Part shown: positions 6,143-11,970 of the stretch, one piece after another
Layout: each line of letters opens with the position of its first letter
Position numbering within the stretch: position 1 is the stretch's first letter
Origin: Tepidimicrobium sp.
GTDB lineage: Bacteria > Bacillota > Clostridia > Tissierellales > Tepidimicrobiaceae
NCBI GenBank assembly: GCA_012839395.1
Contig: DUNJ01000043.1
Coordinates: 1-11,970 of the forward strand
Reading direction: 5' to 3'
Length of the DNA: 11,970 bases
Notes under the pieces: model-generated
What the model was told of the DNA's origin: nothing
Databases searched by the model: none
What the model saw: only the letters and a program-made list of their open reading frames with translations
Translations under genes and position numbers: made by a program

Positions 6143-6224
6143 GCGTAGGTAGCCGCTCGATGTAGGTATTAAAGCATAGCCACCTGACATCGGCGAGACT
6201 GGTTAGGGGAGGTGCAACACAACA
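6143..6224 (+). ncRNA. Ribosomal protein L21 leader (cis-regulatory RNA)
   Basis: The 5' untranslated RNA before rplU matches the known Firmicutes L21 leader in position, length and general shape; it is thought to let L21 regulate its own operon. Visible helices are an outer stem UAGCC/GGUUA (6150-6154 with 6201-6205, one G-U) and an inner stem CGAUGU/ACAUCG (6158-6163 with 6187-6192). The inner stem is extended by AGGU/ACCU (6164-6167 with 6182-6185) after a bulged G. The ribosome site AGGGGAGGTG (6205-6214) lies just 3' of the outer stem. CACCU at 6181-6185 could instead pair with AGGUG at 6210-6214, which suggests a switch. The family assignment is from recognition, not from a covariance search. 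Confidence 0.75.
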
Positions 6225-6536
6225 ATGTATGCTGTAATCGAAACAGGCGGAAAGCAATATAGGGTTAAAGAAGGAGACGTAGTCTTTGTGGAAAAATTGG
6301 ATGCAAAGGAAGGGGAGAAGGTAGACCTATCCAAGGTTCTACTAATCTCGTCGGAAGATGATCTACTCATCGGCAAACCCTACCTAGAGGATGCAAAGGT
6401 GGAAGCCACCGTATTAGAACAGGGTAAGGCCAGAAAGGTAGTTATATTTAGGTATAAGCCTAAGAAAAACTACAGGAGAAAGCAAGGACATCGTCAGCCA
6501 TATACAAAGCTTAAGATCGAAAAGATAGTCGGTTAA
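6225..6536 (+). CDS. rplU: 50S ribosomal protein bL21
   Basis: bL21 is a component of the large ribosomal subunit that binds 23S rRNA. The 103-residue product starts with the family signature MYAVIETGGKQYRVKEGD and ends with the basic rRNA-contact block KPKKNYRRKQGHRQPYTKLKI. The length matches the usual 102-104 residues. The ribosome site GGAGGTG is about 10 bases upstream of the ATG, at the end of the L21 leader that probably controls the gene. It heads the three-gene unit rplU-prp-rpmA, and prp starts 2 bases after its stop codon. Confidence 0.98.
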   Translation: MYAVIETGGKQYRVKEGDVVFVEKLDAKEGEKVDLSKVLLISSEDDLLIGKPYLEDAKVEATVLEQGKARKVVIFRYKPKKNYRRKQGHRQPYTKLKIEKIVG

Positions 6537-6538
6537 TC

Positions 6539-6880
6539 ATGATCCAAGTGAAGTTATACAGGGATTATGAAAATCGCATAAGAGGATACAATATTACTGG
6601 GCACGCAGGCTACGATGTAAAGGGCGAGGATATAGTTTGTGCAGCTGTATCGGTATTGGCACAAACTATATTACTAGCATTGGTAAAGGTCTGTAAGATC
6701 AAGAAGAAAGATATTGATTATTCGATATATGAAGGAAATATGGACGTCAAAATACCCAACATACCGGATAGGGAACAAGACATAAAGGTGGAAGCCCTGC
6801 TAAACACATTTGAAGTGGGGATTGAAGCTATAGTAGAGAGTTATCCGGGGTATGTAGTCATTGAAAACAGGGAGGTGTAG
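6539..6880 (+). CDS. prp: Ribosomal-processing cysteine protease Prp (YsxB)
   Basis: Prp removes the N-terminal extension of ribosomal protein L27 in Firmicutes that carry such an extension; in Staphylococcus aureus this is essential. The 113-residue product has the catalytic pair H22 (TGHAGYD) and C34 (DIVCAAVS), at the same positions as in the S. aureus enzyme, separated by the expected flexible loop. The GHAGYDVKGEDIVCAAVSVL block identifies the family. It lies between rplU and rpmA with gaps of 2 and 3 bases, so enzyme and substrate are made together. The substrate motif is present in the next gene. The ribosome site for rpmA is contained in the last codons of this gene. Confidence 0.96.
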   Translation: MIQVKLYRDYENRIRGYNITGHAGYDVKGEDIVCAAVSVLAQTILLALVKVCKIKKKDIDYSIYEGNMDVKIPNIPDREQDIKVEALLNTFEVGIEAIVESYPGYVVIENREV

Positions 6881-6883
6881 AGG

Positions 6884-7174
6884 ATGATTAGGTTGGACTT
6901 ACAGCTATTCGCTAGTAAGAAGGGAGTAGGTAGCTCGAGAAACGGTAGGGATAGCCATGCTAAGAGACTGGGCGTTAAAAGAGGAGATGGCCAGGTTGTC
7001 CTGGCTGGAAACATATTGGTAAGGCAAAGGGGAACTAAGTTCCATGCCGGCCATAACGTAGGTAGGGGGAAGGACGATACCCTATTTGCAAAAGTAGACG
7101 GAGTAGTTAGATTTGAACAGAGAGGTAGAAATAGAAAGCAGGTCAGCGTCTATACCGCAGAAGAATTAGCATAG
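6884..7174 (+). CDS. rpmA: 50S ribosomal protein bL27, with Prp-cleavable N-terminal extension
   Basis: bL27 sits in the large subunit near the peptidyl-transferase centre, where its mature N-terminus reaches the tRNA ends. The 96-residue product opens with MIRLDLQLFASKKGVGSSRN. The DLQLFASKKG stretch corresponds to the LNLQFFASKKG Prp site of S. aureus, so cleavage is predicted after F9, leaving ASKKG, which aligns with the start of E. coli L27. The body has the usual RNGRDSHAKRLGVKRGDG and GTKFHAGHNVGRGKDDTLFA blocks. GGGAGGTG lies about 7 bases before the ATG, inside the end of prp. A strong terminator follows 4 bases after the stop codon. Confidence 0.98.
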   Translation: MIRLDLQLFASKKGVGSSRNGRDSHAKRLGVKRGDGQVVLAGNILVRQRGTKFHAGHNVGRGKDDTLFAKVDGVVRFEQRGRNRKQVSVYTAEELA

Positions 7175-7178
7175 ATTC

Positions 7179-7210
7179 AAAAAGCTTGCCGAAAAGGGTA
7201 AGCTTTTTTT
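7179..7210 (+). terminator. Intrinsic terminator after rpmA
   Basis: A 12-bp stem (7179-7190 with 7197-7208, one G-U wobble at 7188/7199) encloses a 6-base loop, GAAAAG, and leads straight into T7 (7204-7210). It closes the rplU-prp-rpmA unit and separates it from the obg promoter. Confidence 0.92.
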
Positions 7211-7238
7211 ATATGACAAGCTTGATAGATTGGAATTA

Positions 7239-7266
7239 TTGACACTGCTTTACAAGCTGGTATAAT
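7239..7266 (+). promoter_or_regulatory. Consensus SigA promoter for obg
   Basis: A perfect TTGACA (7239-7244) and a perfect TATAAT (7261-7266) are separated by 16 bases. Transcription would begin near 7273, leaving a leader of about 35 bases before the ATG at 7308. Together with the terminator just upstream, this makes obg the head of a new operon. Confidence 0.92.
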
Positions 7267-7307
7267 TGAATTACCAAATAATAGTATTACCGATAGAGGA
7301 TGATCGT

Positions 7308-8582
7308 ATGTTTATAGATATTGCAAAGATTAACTTAAAAGCTGGAAAGGGCGGCGATGGAGCGGTAGCATTTAGGAGGGAGAAGTATGAACCATCGGGA
7401 GGTCCTTATGGTGGAGATGGAGGAAATGGTGGGGATGTGATCCTATATGCCGATGAGGGGCTAAGGACCCTAATGGATTTTAGATATAAACCCCATTATA
7501 AAGCTCAAGATGGTGAAAATGGAAGGAGTAAGAGGCAGTTTGGAAAAAGTGGTGATGATTTGATACTTAAGGTTCCTGTAGGGACTCTAGTAAAGGATGG
7601 GGATACCAAGGGTTTGATAGTGGATATGAAATCCCATGGGCAGACCTTTATAATAGCCAAGGGAGGCAGGGGAGGCAAGGGCAATGCAAGATTTGCTACC
7701 GCCACAAGGCAGGCTCCTAGGTTTGCTGAACCTGGCACCAAAGGGGAGGAACGATGGGTTATATTGGAGTTAAAGCTTATAGCCGATGTAGGCCTAATAG
7801 GCTTTCCAAATGTAGGAAAATCAACCATGTTATCCATATTATCGGCAGCAAAGCCCAAGATAGCCAACTATCACTTCACCACATTGAAACCAAACCTAGG
7901 GGTAGTATCCATGGGTCCCGGGGAGAGCTTTGTAATGGCGGATATCCCAGGGCTAATAGAAGGGGCCCACAAAGGGGTTGGATTAGGCCATGATTTCCTA
8001 AGGCACGTAGAGAGGACCAAGGTTTTGGTCCATGTATTGGATGCATCCGGGATGGAGGGCAGAAATCCAATCGAAGATTTTCATAGCATAAATGATGAAT
8101 TAGCCAAATACAATCCCAAGCTTGCCGAAAAGCCTCAGATAATAGCGGCCAATAAGATGGATCTTCCCCAATCCAAGGAGTGGATAGATAGCATCCATGA
8201 GGAATTAGGCGCCAACGGCTATAAGGTATATCCCATATCTGCTGCAACCACCAAAGGTATGGATGAATTAAGGTATGGAATATACGACCTATTGTCCCAG
8301 GTGGAAGGGGATTACGATACATTTGATGATAAGGTGGTAATAGCGCCTGAGAAGCCCAGGGAAGAAGGCATAGTAGTAAAAAAAGAGGATGGAAAGTTCA
8401 TAGTGGAGGGAAGCTTTGTGGAGAGGTTATTGGAATCCACCAACTTCGATGATATGGATTCCTTAAGATATTTTCAAAACGTAATTAGGGATAAGGGAAT
8501 AGTAGATGAATTGGAGGAACTGGGAATTACCGAAGAGGACTCGGTATTCATCTGCGGATATGAATTCGAATATTTCAAATGA
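7308..8582 (+). CDS. obg: GTPase Obg (ribosome assembly and stress control)
   Basis: Obg is an essential GTPase that binds the large ribosomal subunit and links its maturation to ppGpp and, in Bacillus, to sporulation and stress signals. The 424-residue product has the glycine-rich Obg fold (about 1-158, opening MFIDIAKINLKAGKGGDGAV). The G domain follows, with G1 GFPNVGKST (165-173), G3 DIPG (212-215), G4 NKMD (282-285) and a G5 SAA motif. The C-terminal OCT domain (about 350-424) is present, as is usual in Firmicutes. ATG 7308 is the start: AGAGGA lies 7 bases upstream and the family N-terminus fits. A TTG at 7266 is in frame but lies at the end of the -10 box, so it would not be transcribed as a start. 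No spo0B lies before it, unlike in Bacillus. Confidence 0.98.
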   Translation: MFIDIAKINLKAGKGGDGAVAFRREKYEPSGGPYGGDGGNGGDVILYADEGLRTLMDFRYKPHYKAQDGENGRSKRQFGKSGDDLILKVPVGTLVKDGDTKGLIVDMKSHGQTFIIAKGGRGGKGNARFATATRQAPRFAEPGTKGEERWVILELKLIADVGLIGFPNVGKSTMLSILSAAKPKIANYHFTTLKPNLGVVSMGPGESFVMADIPGLIEGAHKGVGLGHDFLRHVERTKVLVHVLDASGMEGRNPIEDFHSINDELAKYNPKLAEKPQIIAANKMDLPQSKEWIDSIHEELGANGYKVYPISAATTKGMDELRYGIYDLLSQVEGDYDTFDDKVVIAPEKPREEGIVVKKEDGKFIVEGSFVERLLESTNFDDMDSLRYFQNVIRDKGIVDELEELGITEEDSVFICGYEFEYFK

Positions 8583-8599
8583 TAAAAGGAGTGTATCAA

Positions 8600-8893
8600 T
8601 TGTTAACTGGAAAGCAGAGAAGCTATTTAAAGTCCATGGCCAACACCATGGATCCAATATTTCAGATAGGAAAGGGAGGAATTACAGCCAATTTCATTCG
8701 GCAGATAGATGAGGCGCTGGAGGCTAGGGAGCTGATAAAGGTAAATGTGTTAAACAACAGCCCATTGGAGGCCAGGGAAGCGGCCTCTCAATTGGTTGAG
8801 GAGGTAGGAGCAGAATTTGTCCAAAGCATAGGCAATAAGTTTGTAATATATAGGGAGTCGAAGGAAAACAAAAGGATCTCTCTGCCTAAATAG
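8600..8893 (+). CDS. yhbY: YhbY/YqeI-family RNA-binding protein (CRM domain)
   Basis: This small CRM-domain protein binds pre-50S particles and is thought to help ribosome assembly. The product is 97 residues when started at TTG 8600, giving MLTGKQRSYLKSMAN, which matches the N-terminus of Bacillus YqeI. AAAAGGAG at 8584-8591 with an 8-base spacer supports this start. An in-frame ATG at 8579, overlapping the obg stop as ATGA, would add seven residues but has no ribosome site. The GKGG loop of the CRM fold is present (PIFQIGKGGITANFIRQ), as is the conserved LEARELIKVNVLNNS. The gene is coupled to obg and followed by nadD. Confidence 0.93.
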   Translation: MLTGKQRSYLKSMANTMDPIFQIGKGGITANFIRQIDEALEARELIKVNVLNNSPLEAREAASQLVEEVGAEFVQSIGNKFVIYRESKENKRISLPK

Positions 8894-8898
8894 GCAGA
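8881..8898 (+). other. Short stem-loop over the yhbY stop codon
   Basis: TCTGCCT (8881-8887) pairs with AGGCAGA (8892-8898) around a 4-base loop; the yhbY stop codon spans 8891-8893. No T-run follows, so it is unlikely to terminate transcription. The nadD ribosome site begins about 9 bases later. It could affect transcript processing or translation between yhbY and nadD; that is inference. Confidence 0.4.
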
Positions 8899-8921
8899 AA
8901 GTAAACAGGAGGTAATGCACT

Positions 8922-9548
8922 TTGTCTAAGAAGAGGGTAGGCATAATAGGGGGTACTTTTGATCCCATACACAATGGACATCTGATATTGGCAGAGTATT
9001 CCAGGTTGCATTTTCATTTGGATGAGGTGCTATTTATACCTGCCGGGAATCCGCCCCATAAGGATGGGGATGGCATATCTCCTGGTAGGCATAGATACAA
9101 TATGACCCTATTGGCCATAAGCACCAACCCACATTTTAGATTATCCGCCATGGAATTGGAAGAAAGGAATACAACATATACCATACACACCATAAAGCGC
9201 TTGCAGGCTAAGTATCCTGAAGTGGATTTTTACTTCATATTGGGATCCGATTCCTTTTTTGACATACATAATTGGGGAAGCTACAAGGAGCTTGTAACCC
9301 TGTGTGACTTCATAGTTCTTAAAAGACCAGATAGGGATATGGATAAGGAATTGGAGATTAAGGTTGAGAAATTTAATAAAAGCTATAATAGCTCCTTCCA
9401 TGTATTGGAAGCACCCCTTATAGAGATATCTTCCACCGATATAAGGGCTAGGGTGAGGGAGGGGCTATCCATTAAATATTTGGTTCCGGAAGGGGTGGAA
9501 TCCTACATAGAGAAGACAGGGCTCTATAGGGATGGAAATGGAAAATAG
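8922..9548 (+). CDS. nadD: Nicotinate-nucleotide adenylyltransferase NadD
   Basis: NadD transfers AMP from ATP to nicotinate mononucleotide, giving deamido-NAD, the penultimate step of NAD synthesis in the cytoplasm. The 208-residue product carries the nucleotidyltransferase motif GGTFDPIHNGH (10-20) and the second signature SSTDIRARV (170-178), plus PAGNPPHK (40-47) and ILGSDSF (106-112) typical of NadD. The start is TTG, with AGGAGGT 8 bases upstream, and the N-terminus fits the family. Its end overlaps yqeK by 17 bases, so translation is coupled. nadD-yqeK-rsfS is a common Firmicutes cluster; here an LCP gene lies between yqeK and rsfS. Confidence 0.97.
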   Translation: MSKKRVGIIGGTFDPIHNGHLILAEYSRLHFHLDEVLFIPAGNPPHKDGDGISPGRHRYNMTLLAISTNPHFRLSAMELEERNTTYTIHTIKRLQAKYPEVDFYFILGSDSFFDIHNWGSYKELVTLCDFIVLKRPDRDMDKELEIKVEKFNKSYNSSFHVLEAPLIEISSTDIRARVREGLSIKYLVPEGVESYIEKTGLYRDGNGK

Positions 9549-10104
9549 ATGGATTCATGGAAAGTTAAAGGATAGCATAGGCTATGACAGGTACCTCCAT
9601 TCGGTTAGGGTAATGGAGACATGCATAGATCTAGCTAAGCACCATGGATACCCCATTGAAAGGGTTGCCATAGCTGGACTTTTACATGATTGTGGTAGAC
9701 TTTTAGATAAAAAAAAGATATTGAAACTGATAAAGGACTTTGATATAATTTTAGATAATATGGTTAAAAACAATGAAGAGCTCATACATGCCCTATTAGG
9801 CGAGGAGCTGGCCAGGCGGGAGTACGGCATAGAGGATGAGGAGATATTAAATGCAATTCGCTACCATACAACTGGTCGGGAGGATATGGGCTCAATTGAA
9901 AAGATAGTATATATAGCTGATGTAATAGAACCTAATCGAAATTTTCCAGGGGTGGAGGATATAAGAAATATGGCCTACAAGGACATAGATAAGAGCATAT
10001 TACATTCCATGGAAAGCACCATAAGATTCTTAATCGATAAGGGCTCTTTGATTCATCTGGATACGATTAAGGGAAGGAATCAGCTTTTAAAATTAAAAAG
10101 ATGA
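9532..10104 (+). CDS. yqeK: HD-domain Ap4A hydrolase YqeK
   Basis: YqeK-family HD proteins split diadenosine tetraphosphate symmetrically into two ADP, limiting this stress nucleotide. Metal ligands of the HD fold are visible: H23 (YLHS), H52-D53 (LLHDCGR), H86 (LIHALLG), H112 (YHTTG) and D130 (YIADVIEPNR). The length of 190 residues is normal. Two starts are possible, ATG 9532 and ATG 9538. The first gives a 17-base overlap with nadD; the second has AGGG six bases upstream. They differ by only two residues and I cannot choose firmly. It is co-translated with nadD, which matches their pairing in other Firmicutes. Confidence 0.95.
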   Translation: MEMENRWIHGKLKDSIGYDRYLHSVRVMETCIDLAKHHGYPIERVAIAGLLHDCGRLLDKKKILKLIKDFDIILDNMVKNNEELIHALLGEELARREYGIEDEEILNAIRYHTTGREDMGSIEKIVYIADVIEPNRNFPGVEDIRNMAYKDIDKSILHSMESTIRFLIDKGSLIHLDTIKGRNQLLKLKR

Positions 10105-10115
10105 GGTGAAGCTCT

Positions 10116-11078
10116 GTGAAGAGGAGATTTTTGAGGACCTTTCTTATATCGTTGGTCCTATTTTCAGTCCTGTGGACTGGTATAATATATAGGACTTTGA
10201 GCAAAGCTGATTCAGCGATTGAAGAAGAGGATAAGGATACATTAATAGATAGATTGCTGGATGGTACAAAGGATATTACATTTTTAGTATTAGGAGTAGA
10301 TGCAAAAGATGTAGCCGATAGCTCAGGGGCTCGTTCCGATACCATGATGCTGTGCAAGGTGGATAGATCCACCGGGGACATATCCATACTATCCATACCT
10401 AGAGATACCAAGGCGCAACTGCCAGGGAGGGTACATGAAGAGAAGATAAACCATGCTCATGCCTATGGAGGGCCAGAATATTCGGTAATGGCAGTAAGCG
10501 AACTCCTTGGGATAGATCTGGAATATTATGTTAAGGTAGACTATAATATAGTTAGGGAGTATGTAAATATATTGGGTGGTGTTGAGATAGACGTCCCCAT
10601 GGACATGCAATATACCGATTTAGCAGCAGATCCACCATTATATATAGATCTAAAGCAAGGGTATCAAACCTTGGATGGGGACAAAGCCCTTCAGTTTCTA
10701 AGGTTTAGAAAGGGCTATATAGATCAAGATCTAGGCAGGATAAGGGCTCAGCAGCAGTTTATGAAGGCTGCCCTAGAAAAGACATTAAGACCTGCCAACA
10801 TAGTAAATATACCTAAGTTGATGAAATCCTACTATAAGAACGTAGATACCAATATTCCGTTAGATGTGATAATGAAGTTTGCACTAAATGCAAAGAGGTT
10901 TGATGCCGAAAGGTTACAGGTAGCCACATTGCCGGGAGATGGGAGATATATCGGGGATGTATCCTACTTCGTACCTGATGAAGAGGAGAGCCGAATGCTT
11001 ATAGAGAAGATGTTCTTAGATTATAGAGCTGTTGAAAACATAAATGATGATATAGATGAATATAACGAAGCTAATTAA
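10116..11078 (+). CDS. LytR-CpsA-Psr (LCP) family wall-polymer ligase
   Basis: LCP proteins move lipid-linked teichoic acids or other glycopolymers onto peptidoglycan at the outer face of the membrane. The 320-residue product has a basic start, one membrane segment (about 8-26), then the LCP domain (about 53-225). Conserved residues are visible: RSDTM (73-77), SIPRDT (93-98), INHAHAYGG (111-119), LRFRKG (195-200) and DLGRIRAQQQF (205-215); these arginines and aspartates bind the pyrophosphate lipid and Mg2+. The start is GTG, with GAGGTGA 6 bases upstream and 11 bases after yqeK. The C-terminal tail after 225 is of the usual LCP type. The exact polymer cannot be told from sequence. rsfS follows after 19 bases. 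Confidence 0.95.
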   Translation: MKRRFLRTFLISLVLFSVLWTGIIYRTLSKADSAIEEEDKDTLIDRLLDGTKDITFLVLGVDAKDVADSSGARSDTMMLCKVDRSTGDISILSIPRDTKAQLPGRVHEEKINHAHAYGGPEYSVMAVSELLGIDLEYYVKVDYNIVREYVNILGGVEIDVPMDMQYTDLAADPPLYIDLKQGYQTLDGDKALQFLRFRKGYIDQDLGRIRAQQQFMKAALEKTLRPANIVNIPKLMKSYYKNVDTNIPLDVIMKFALNAKRFDAERLQVATLPGDGRYIGDVSYFVPDEEESRMLIEKMFLDYRAVENINDDIDEYNEAN

Positions 11079-11097
11079 AATATTGGGAGGTAATTTA

Positions 11098-11451
11098 GTG
11101 GGGAATATCGATGAGAGGATATCCATAATTGCGAAGGCATGTAGTGATAAGATGGGATTCGATATAAAGGTATTAAACTTAAAGGGTCTCACCATTATTG
11201 CCGATTACTTCATAATTGCAAGTGGAAACTCTACTACTCAGGTAGGGGCCATAACGGATGAGGTTGAACAGAAGATGGCTGAAGCCGGCTTTCACCTGAG
11301 AAACAAAGAAGGCCATAAGGGTTCTAGATGGGTTCTATTGGATTTTGGAGATATAGTAGTTCATATATTCCATAAGGATGATAGGGAATTCTATAACCTG
11401 GAAAAGCTATGGGCCGATGGGGAAGAACTGATATTGGATGGCAATCTTTAA
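11098..11451 (+). CDS. rsfS: Ribosomal silencing factor RsfS
   Basis: RsfS binds ribosomal protein uL14 on the large subunit and blocks joining with the small subunit, shutting down translation when nutrients are short. The 117-residue product has the family blocks DYFIIASGNS, SRWVLLDFGDIVVHIFH and REFYNLEKLW. GTG 11098 is chosen because GGGAGG lies 7 bases upstream and gives the normal family length. An ATG at 11056 is in frame but would overlap the LCP gene by 23 bases without a good ribosome site. Its place downstream of nadD-yqeK is the usual one in Firmicutes. Confidence 0.96.
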   Translation: MGNIDERISIIAKACSDKMGFDIKVLNLKGLTIIADYFIIASGNSTTQVGAITDEVEQKMAEAGFHLRNKEGHKGSRWVLLDFGDIVVHIFHKDDREFYNLEKLWADGEELILDGNL

Positions 11452-11491
11452 AATGGTTAATATAAATCTATTTCAATAAGGAGGGTTGCAT

Positions 11492-11872
11492 ATGTCGTTA
11501 ACGCCATTATCGACGGATAAGGCACCAGGGGCTGTAGGACCTTATTCCCAAGGGATAAAGGTTGGAAATATGGTGTTCACATCGGGACAACTTCCCATGG
11601 CACCAGGATCCACTGAGATGATGAAGGGAGACATTAAAAAGGAAACTAAGCAGTGTATAGAAAATGTACTAGCAGTATTAGAGGCAGGGGGTGCTAAGCT
11701 GGAGGATATAGCTAAGGTCAATATATTCATAACGGATATGGATGATTTTCCAGCTGTCAATGAAGTATATGGAGAATACTTCAATGAGCATAAACCTGCT
11801 AGGGCCTGTGTCCAAGTTTCCAGGTTACCAGGCGGTGCAGATGTAGAGATTGAAGCTATAGCTGTAATATAG
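11492..11872 (+). CDS. ridA: RidA family reactive-intermediate (enamine/imine) deaminase
   Basis: RidA hydrolyses reactive enamines and imines such as 2-aminoacrylate made by PLP-dependent enzymes, protecting other enzymes from damage. The 126-residue product carries PGAVGPYSQGIKVGNMVFTSGQ (read in blocks at 12-33), KVNIFITDMDDF (75-86), and R104 in KPARACVQVSRLP with E119 in the VEIEAIA end, matching the active-site Arg and Glu of the family. AAGGAGGG lies 6 bases before ATG 11492; a TTG two codons earlier is too close to that site. It ends the operon and is followed by a terminator. The presence of ridA after rsfS is less usual, and a trimeric YjgF-family relative with another substrate cannot be ruled out. 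Confidence 0.95.
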   Translation: MSLTPLSTDKAPGAVGPYSQGIKVGNMVFTSGQLPMAPGSTEMMKGDIKKETKQCIENVLAVLEAGGAKLEDIAKVNIFITDMDDFPAVNEVYGEYFNEHKPARACVQVSRLPGGADVEIEAIAVI

Positions 11873-11876
11873 ATAA

Positions 11877-11903
11877 AAAAGCTTTGCCTTAGGCAAAGCT
11901 TTT
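11877..11903. terminator. Terminator after ridA, possibly bidirectional
   Basis: A perfect 12-bp stem (11877-11888 with 11892-11903) has a 3-base TTA loop and starts 4 bases after the ridA stop. The + strand T-run is short (TTTT, then CAGTTT). On the - strand the run is at least six T, so it could also stop a converging transcript. Confidence 0.85.
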
Positions 11904-11916
11904 CAGTTTGTAGACA

Positions 11917-11950
11917 AAACACGGTTTCCTTCTTTATGGAAACCGTGTTT
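11917..11950. terminator. Second hairpin downstream of ridA
   Basis: A perfect 13-bp stem (11917-11929 with 11938-11950) encloses an 8-base loop, with AAAC/GTTT at the base. The T-runs on both sides are short. It probably acts as a backup terminator, or belongs to a converging gene beyond the window. The last 20 bases are A/T-rich and show nothing else. Confidence 0.65.
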
Positions 11951-11970
11951 CTTAATGAACAAATAATAAA

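Noticed and set aside
7266..7307. Upstream in-frame TTG start for obg
   Set aside because: It overlaps the last base of the TATAAT -10 box and has no ribosome site; ATG 7308 gives the family N-terminus.
7175..7307. Missing spo0B between rpmA and obg as a sign of deletion
   Set aside because: Spo0B at this place is a Bacillus feature; Clostridia generally lack it, so its absence is ordinary.
7505..8322. Long open frames on the - strand opposite obg, and similar ones opposite minD and rng
   Set aside because: They mirror highly conserved + strand genes, show no domain motifs and have no ribosome sites; they are shadows of codon bias.
8579..8599. ATGA-overlap start for yhbY
   Set aside because: No ribosome site precedes it, whereas AAAAGGAG is well placed for TTG 8600, which gives the MLTGKQ start of the family.

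Overview
The window looks like chromosomal core sequence from a spore-forming or formerly spore-forming member of the Clostridia (Bacillota), possibly near Tissierellales. Every gene lies on the + strand. The evidence is the classic Firmicutes order around min-rplU-ysxB-rpmA-obg, an L21 leader RNA, an L27 with a Prp-cleaved N-terminal extension, a SpoIVFA-like LytM protein, strong AGGAGG-type ribosome sites, frequent TTG/GTG starts, and heavy use of AGG/AGA and ATA codons. No mobile element, CRISPR array, tRNA or rRNA is visible. No gap between genes exceeds about 135 bases.

Layout. (1) Bases 1-98 are a perfect palindrome whose right arm is the coding sequence of the C-terminus of penicillin-binding protein 2. 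It is probably a fold-back artefact at a contig end. (2) Bases 51-1999 hold the tail of PBP2 and then minC-minD-minE: wall elongation followed by division-site placement. (3) Bases 2035-4086 are a self-contained redox module. A consensus promoter drives a lipoprotein with two FMN-attachment domains, a terminator hairpin follows, and then comes a lipoprotein ApbE flavin transferase. This resembles the PplA/FmnB pair of flavin-based extracellular electron transfer and is the most interesting accessory content here. (4) Bases 4146-6111 hold a membrane-anchored, catalytically degenerate LytM protein at the SpoIVFA position, then a short RNase E/G that lacks the usual C-terminal small domain. The SpoIVFB protease expected next to SpoIVFA is absent.

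(5) Bases 6108-7210 are the ribosomal unit: a TTGACA/TAGAAT promoter overlapping the rng stop codon, an L21 leader, rplU, prp, rpmA and a terminator. Prp matures the L27 encoded immediately downstream of it. (6) Bases 7239-11950 start with a consensus promoter (TTGACA/TATAAT) and continue through obg, yhbY, nadD, yqeK, an LCP-family wall-polymer ligase gene, rsfS and ridA. They end in two consecutive hairpins. This unit combines ribosome assembly and silencing (Obg, YhbY, RsfS), NAD synthesis, Ap4A turnover, wall polymer attachment and enamine detoxification.

Several starts were moved from the longest possible reading frame to a start with a proper ribosome site: minC, the LytM gene, rng, obg, yhbY, rsfS and ridA. 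I see no strong sign of a wholly undescribed system. The best leads are the flavinylated lipoprotein/ApbE cassette with a terminator inside it, the SpoIVFA-like protein without SpoIVFB, the short RNase G, and a possible Shine-Dalgarno switch in the L21 leader.
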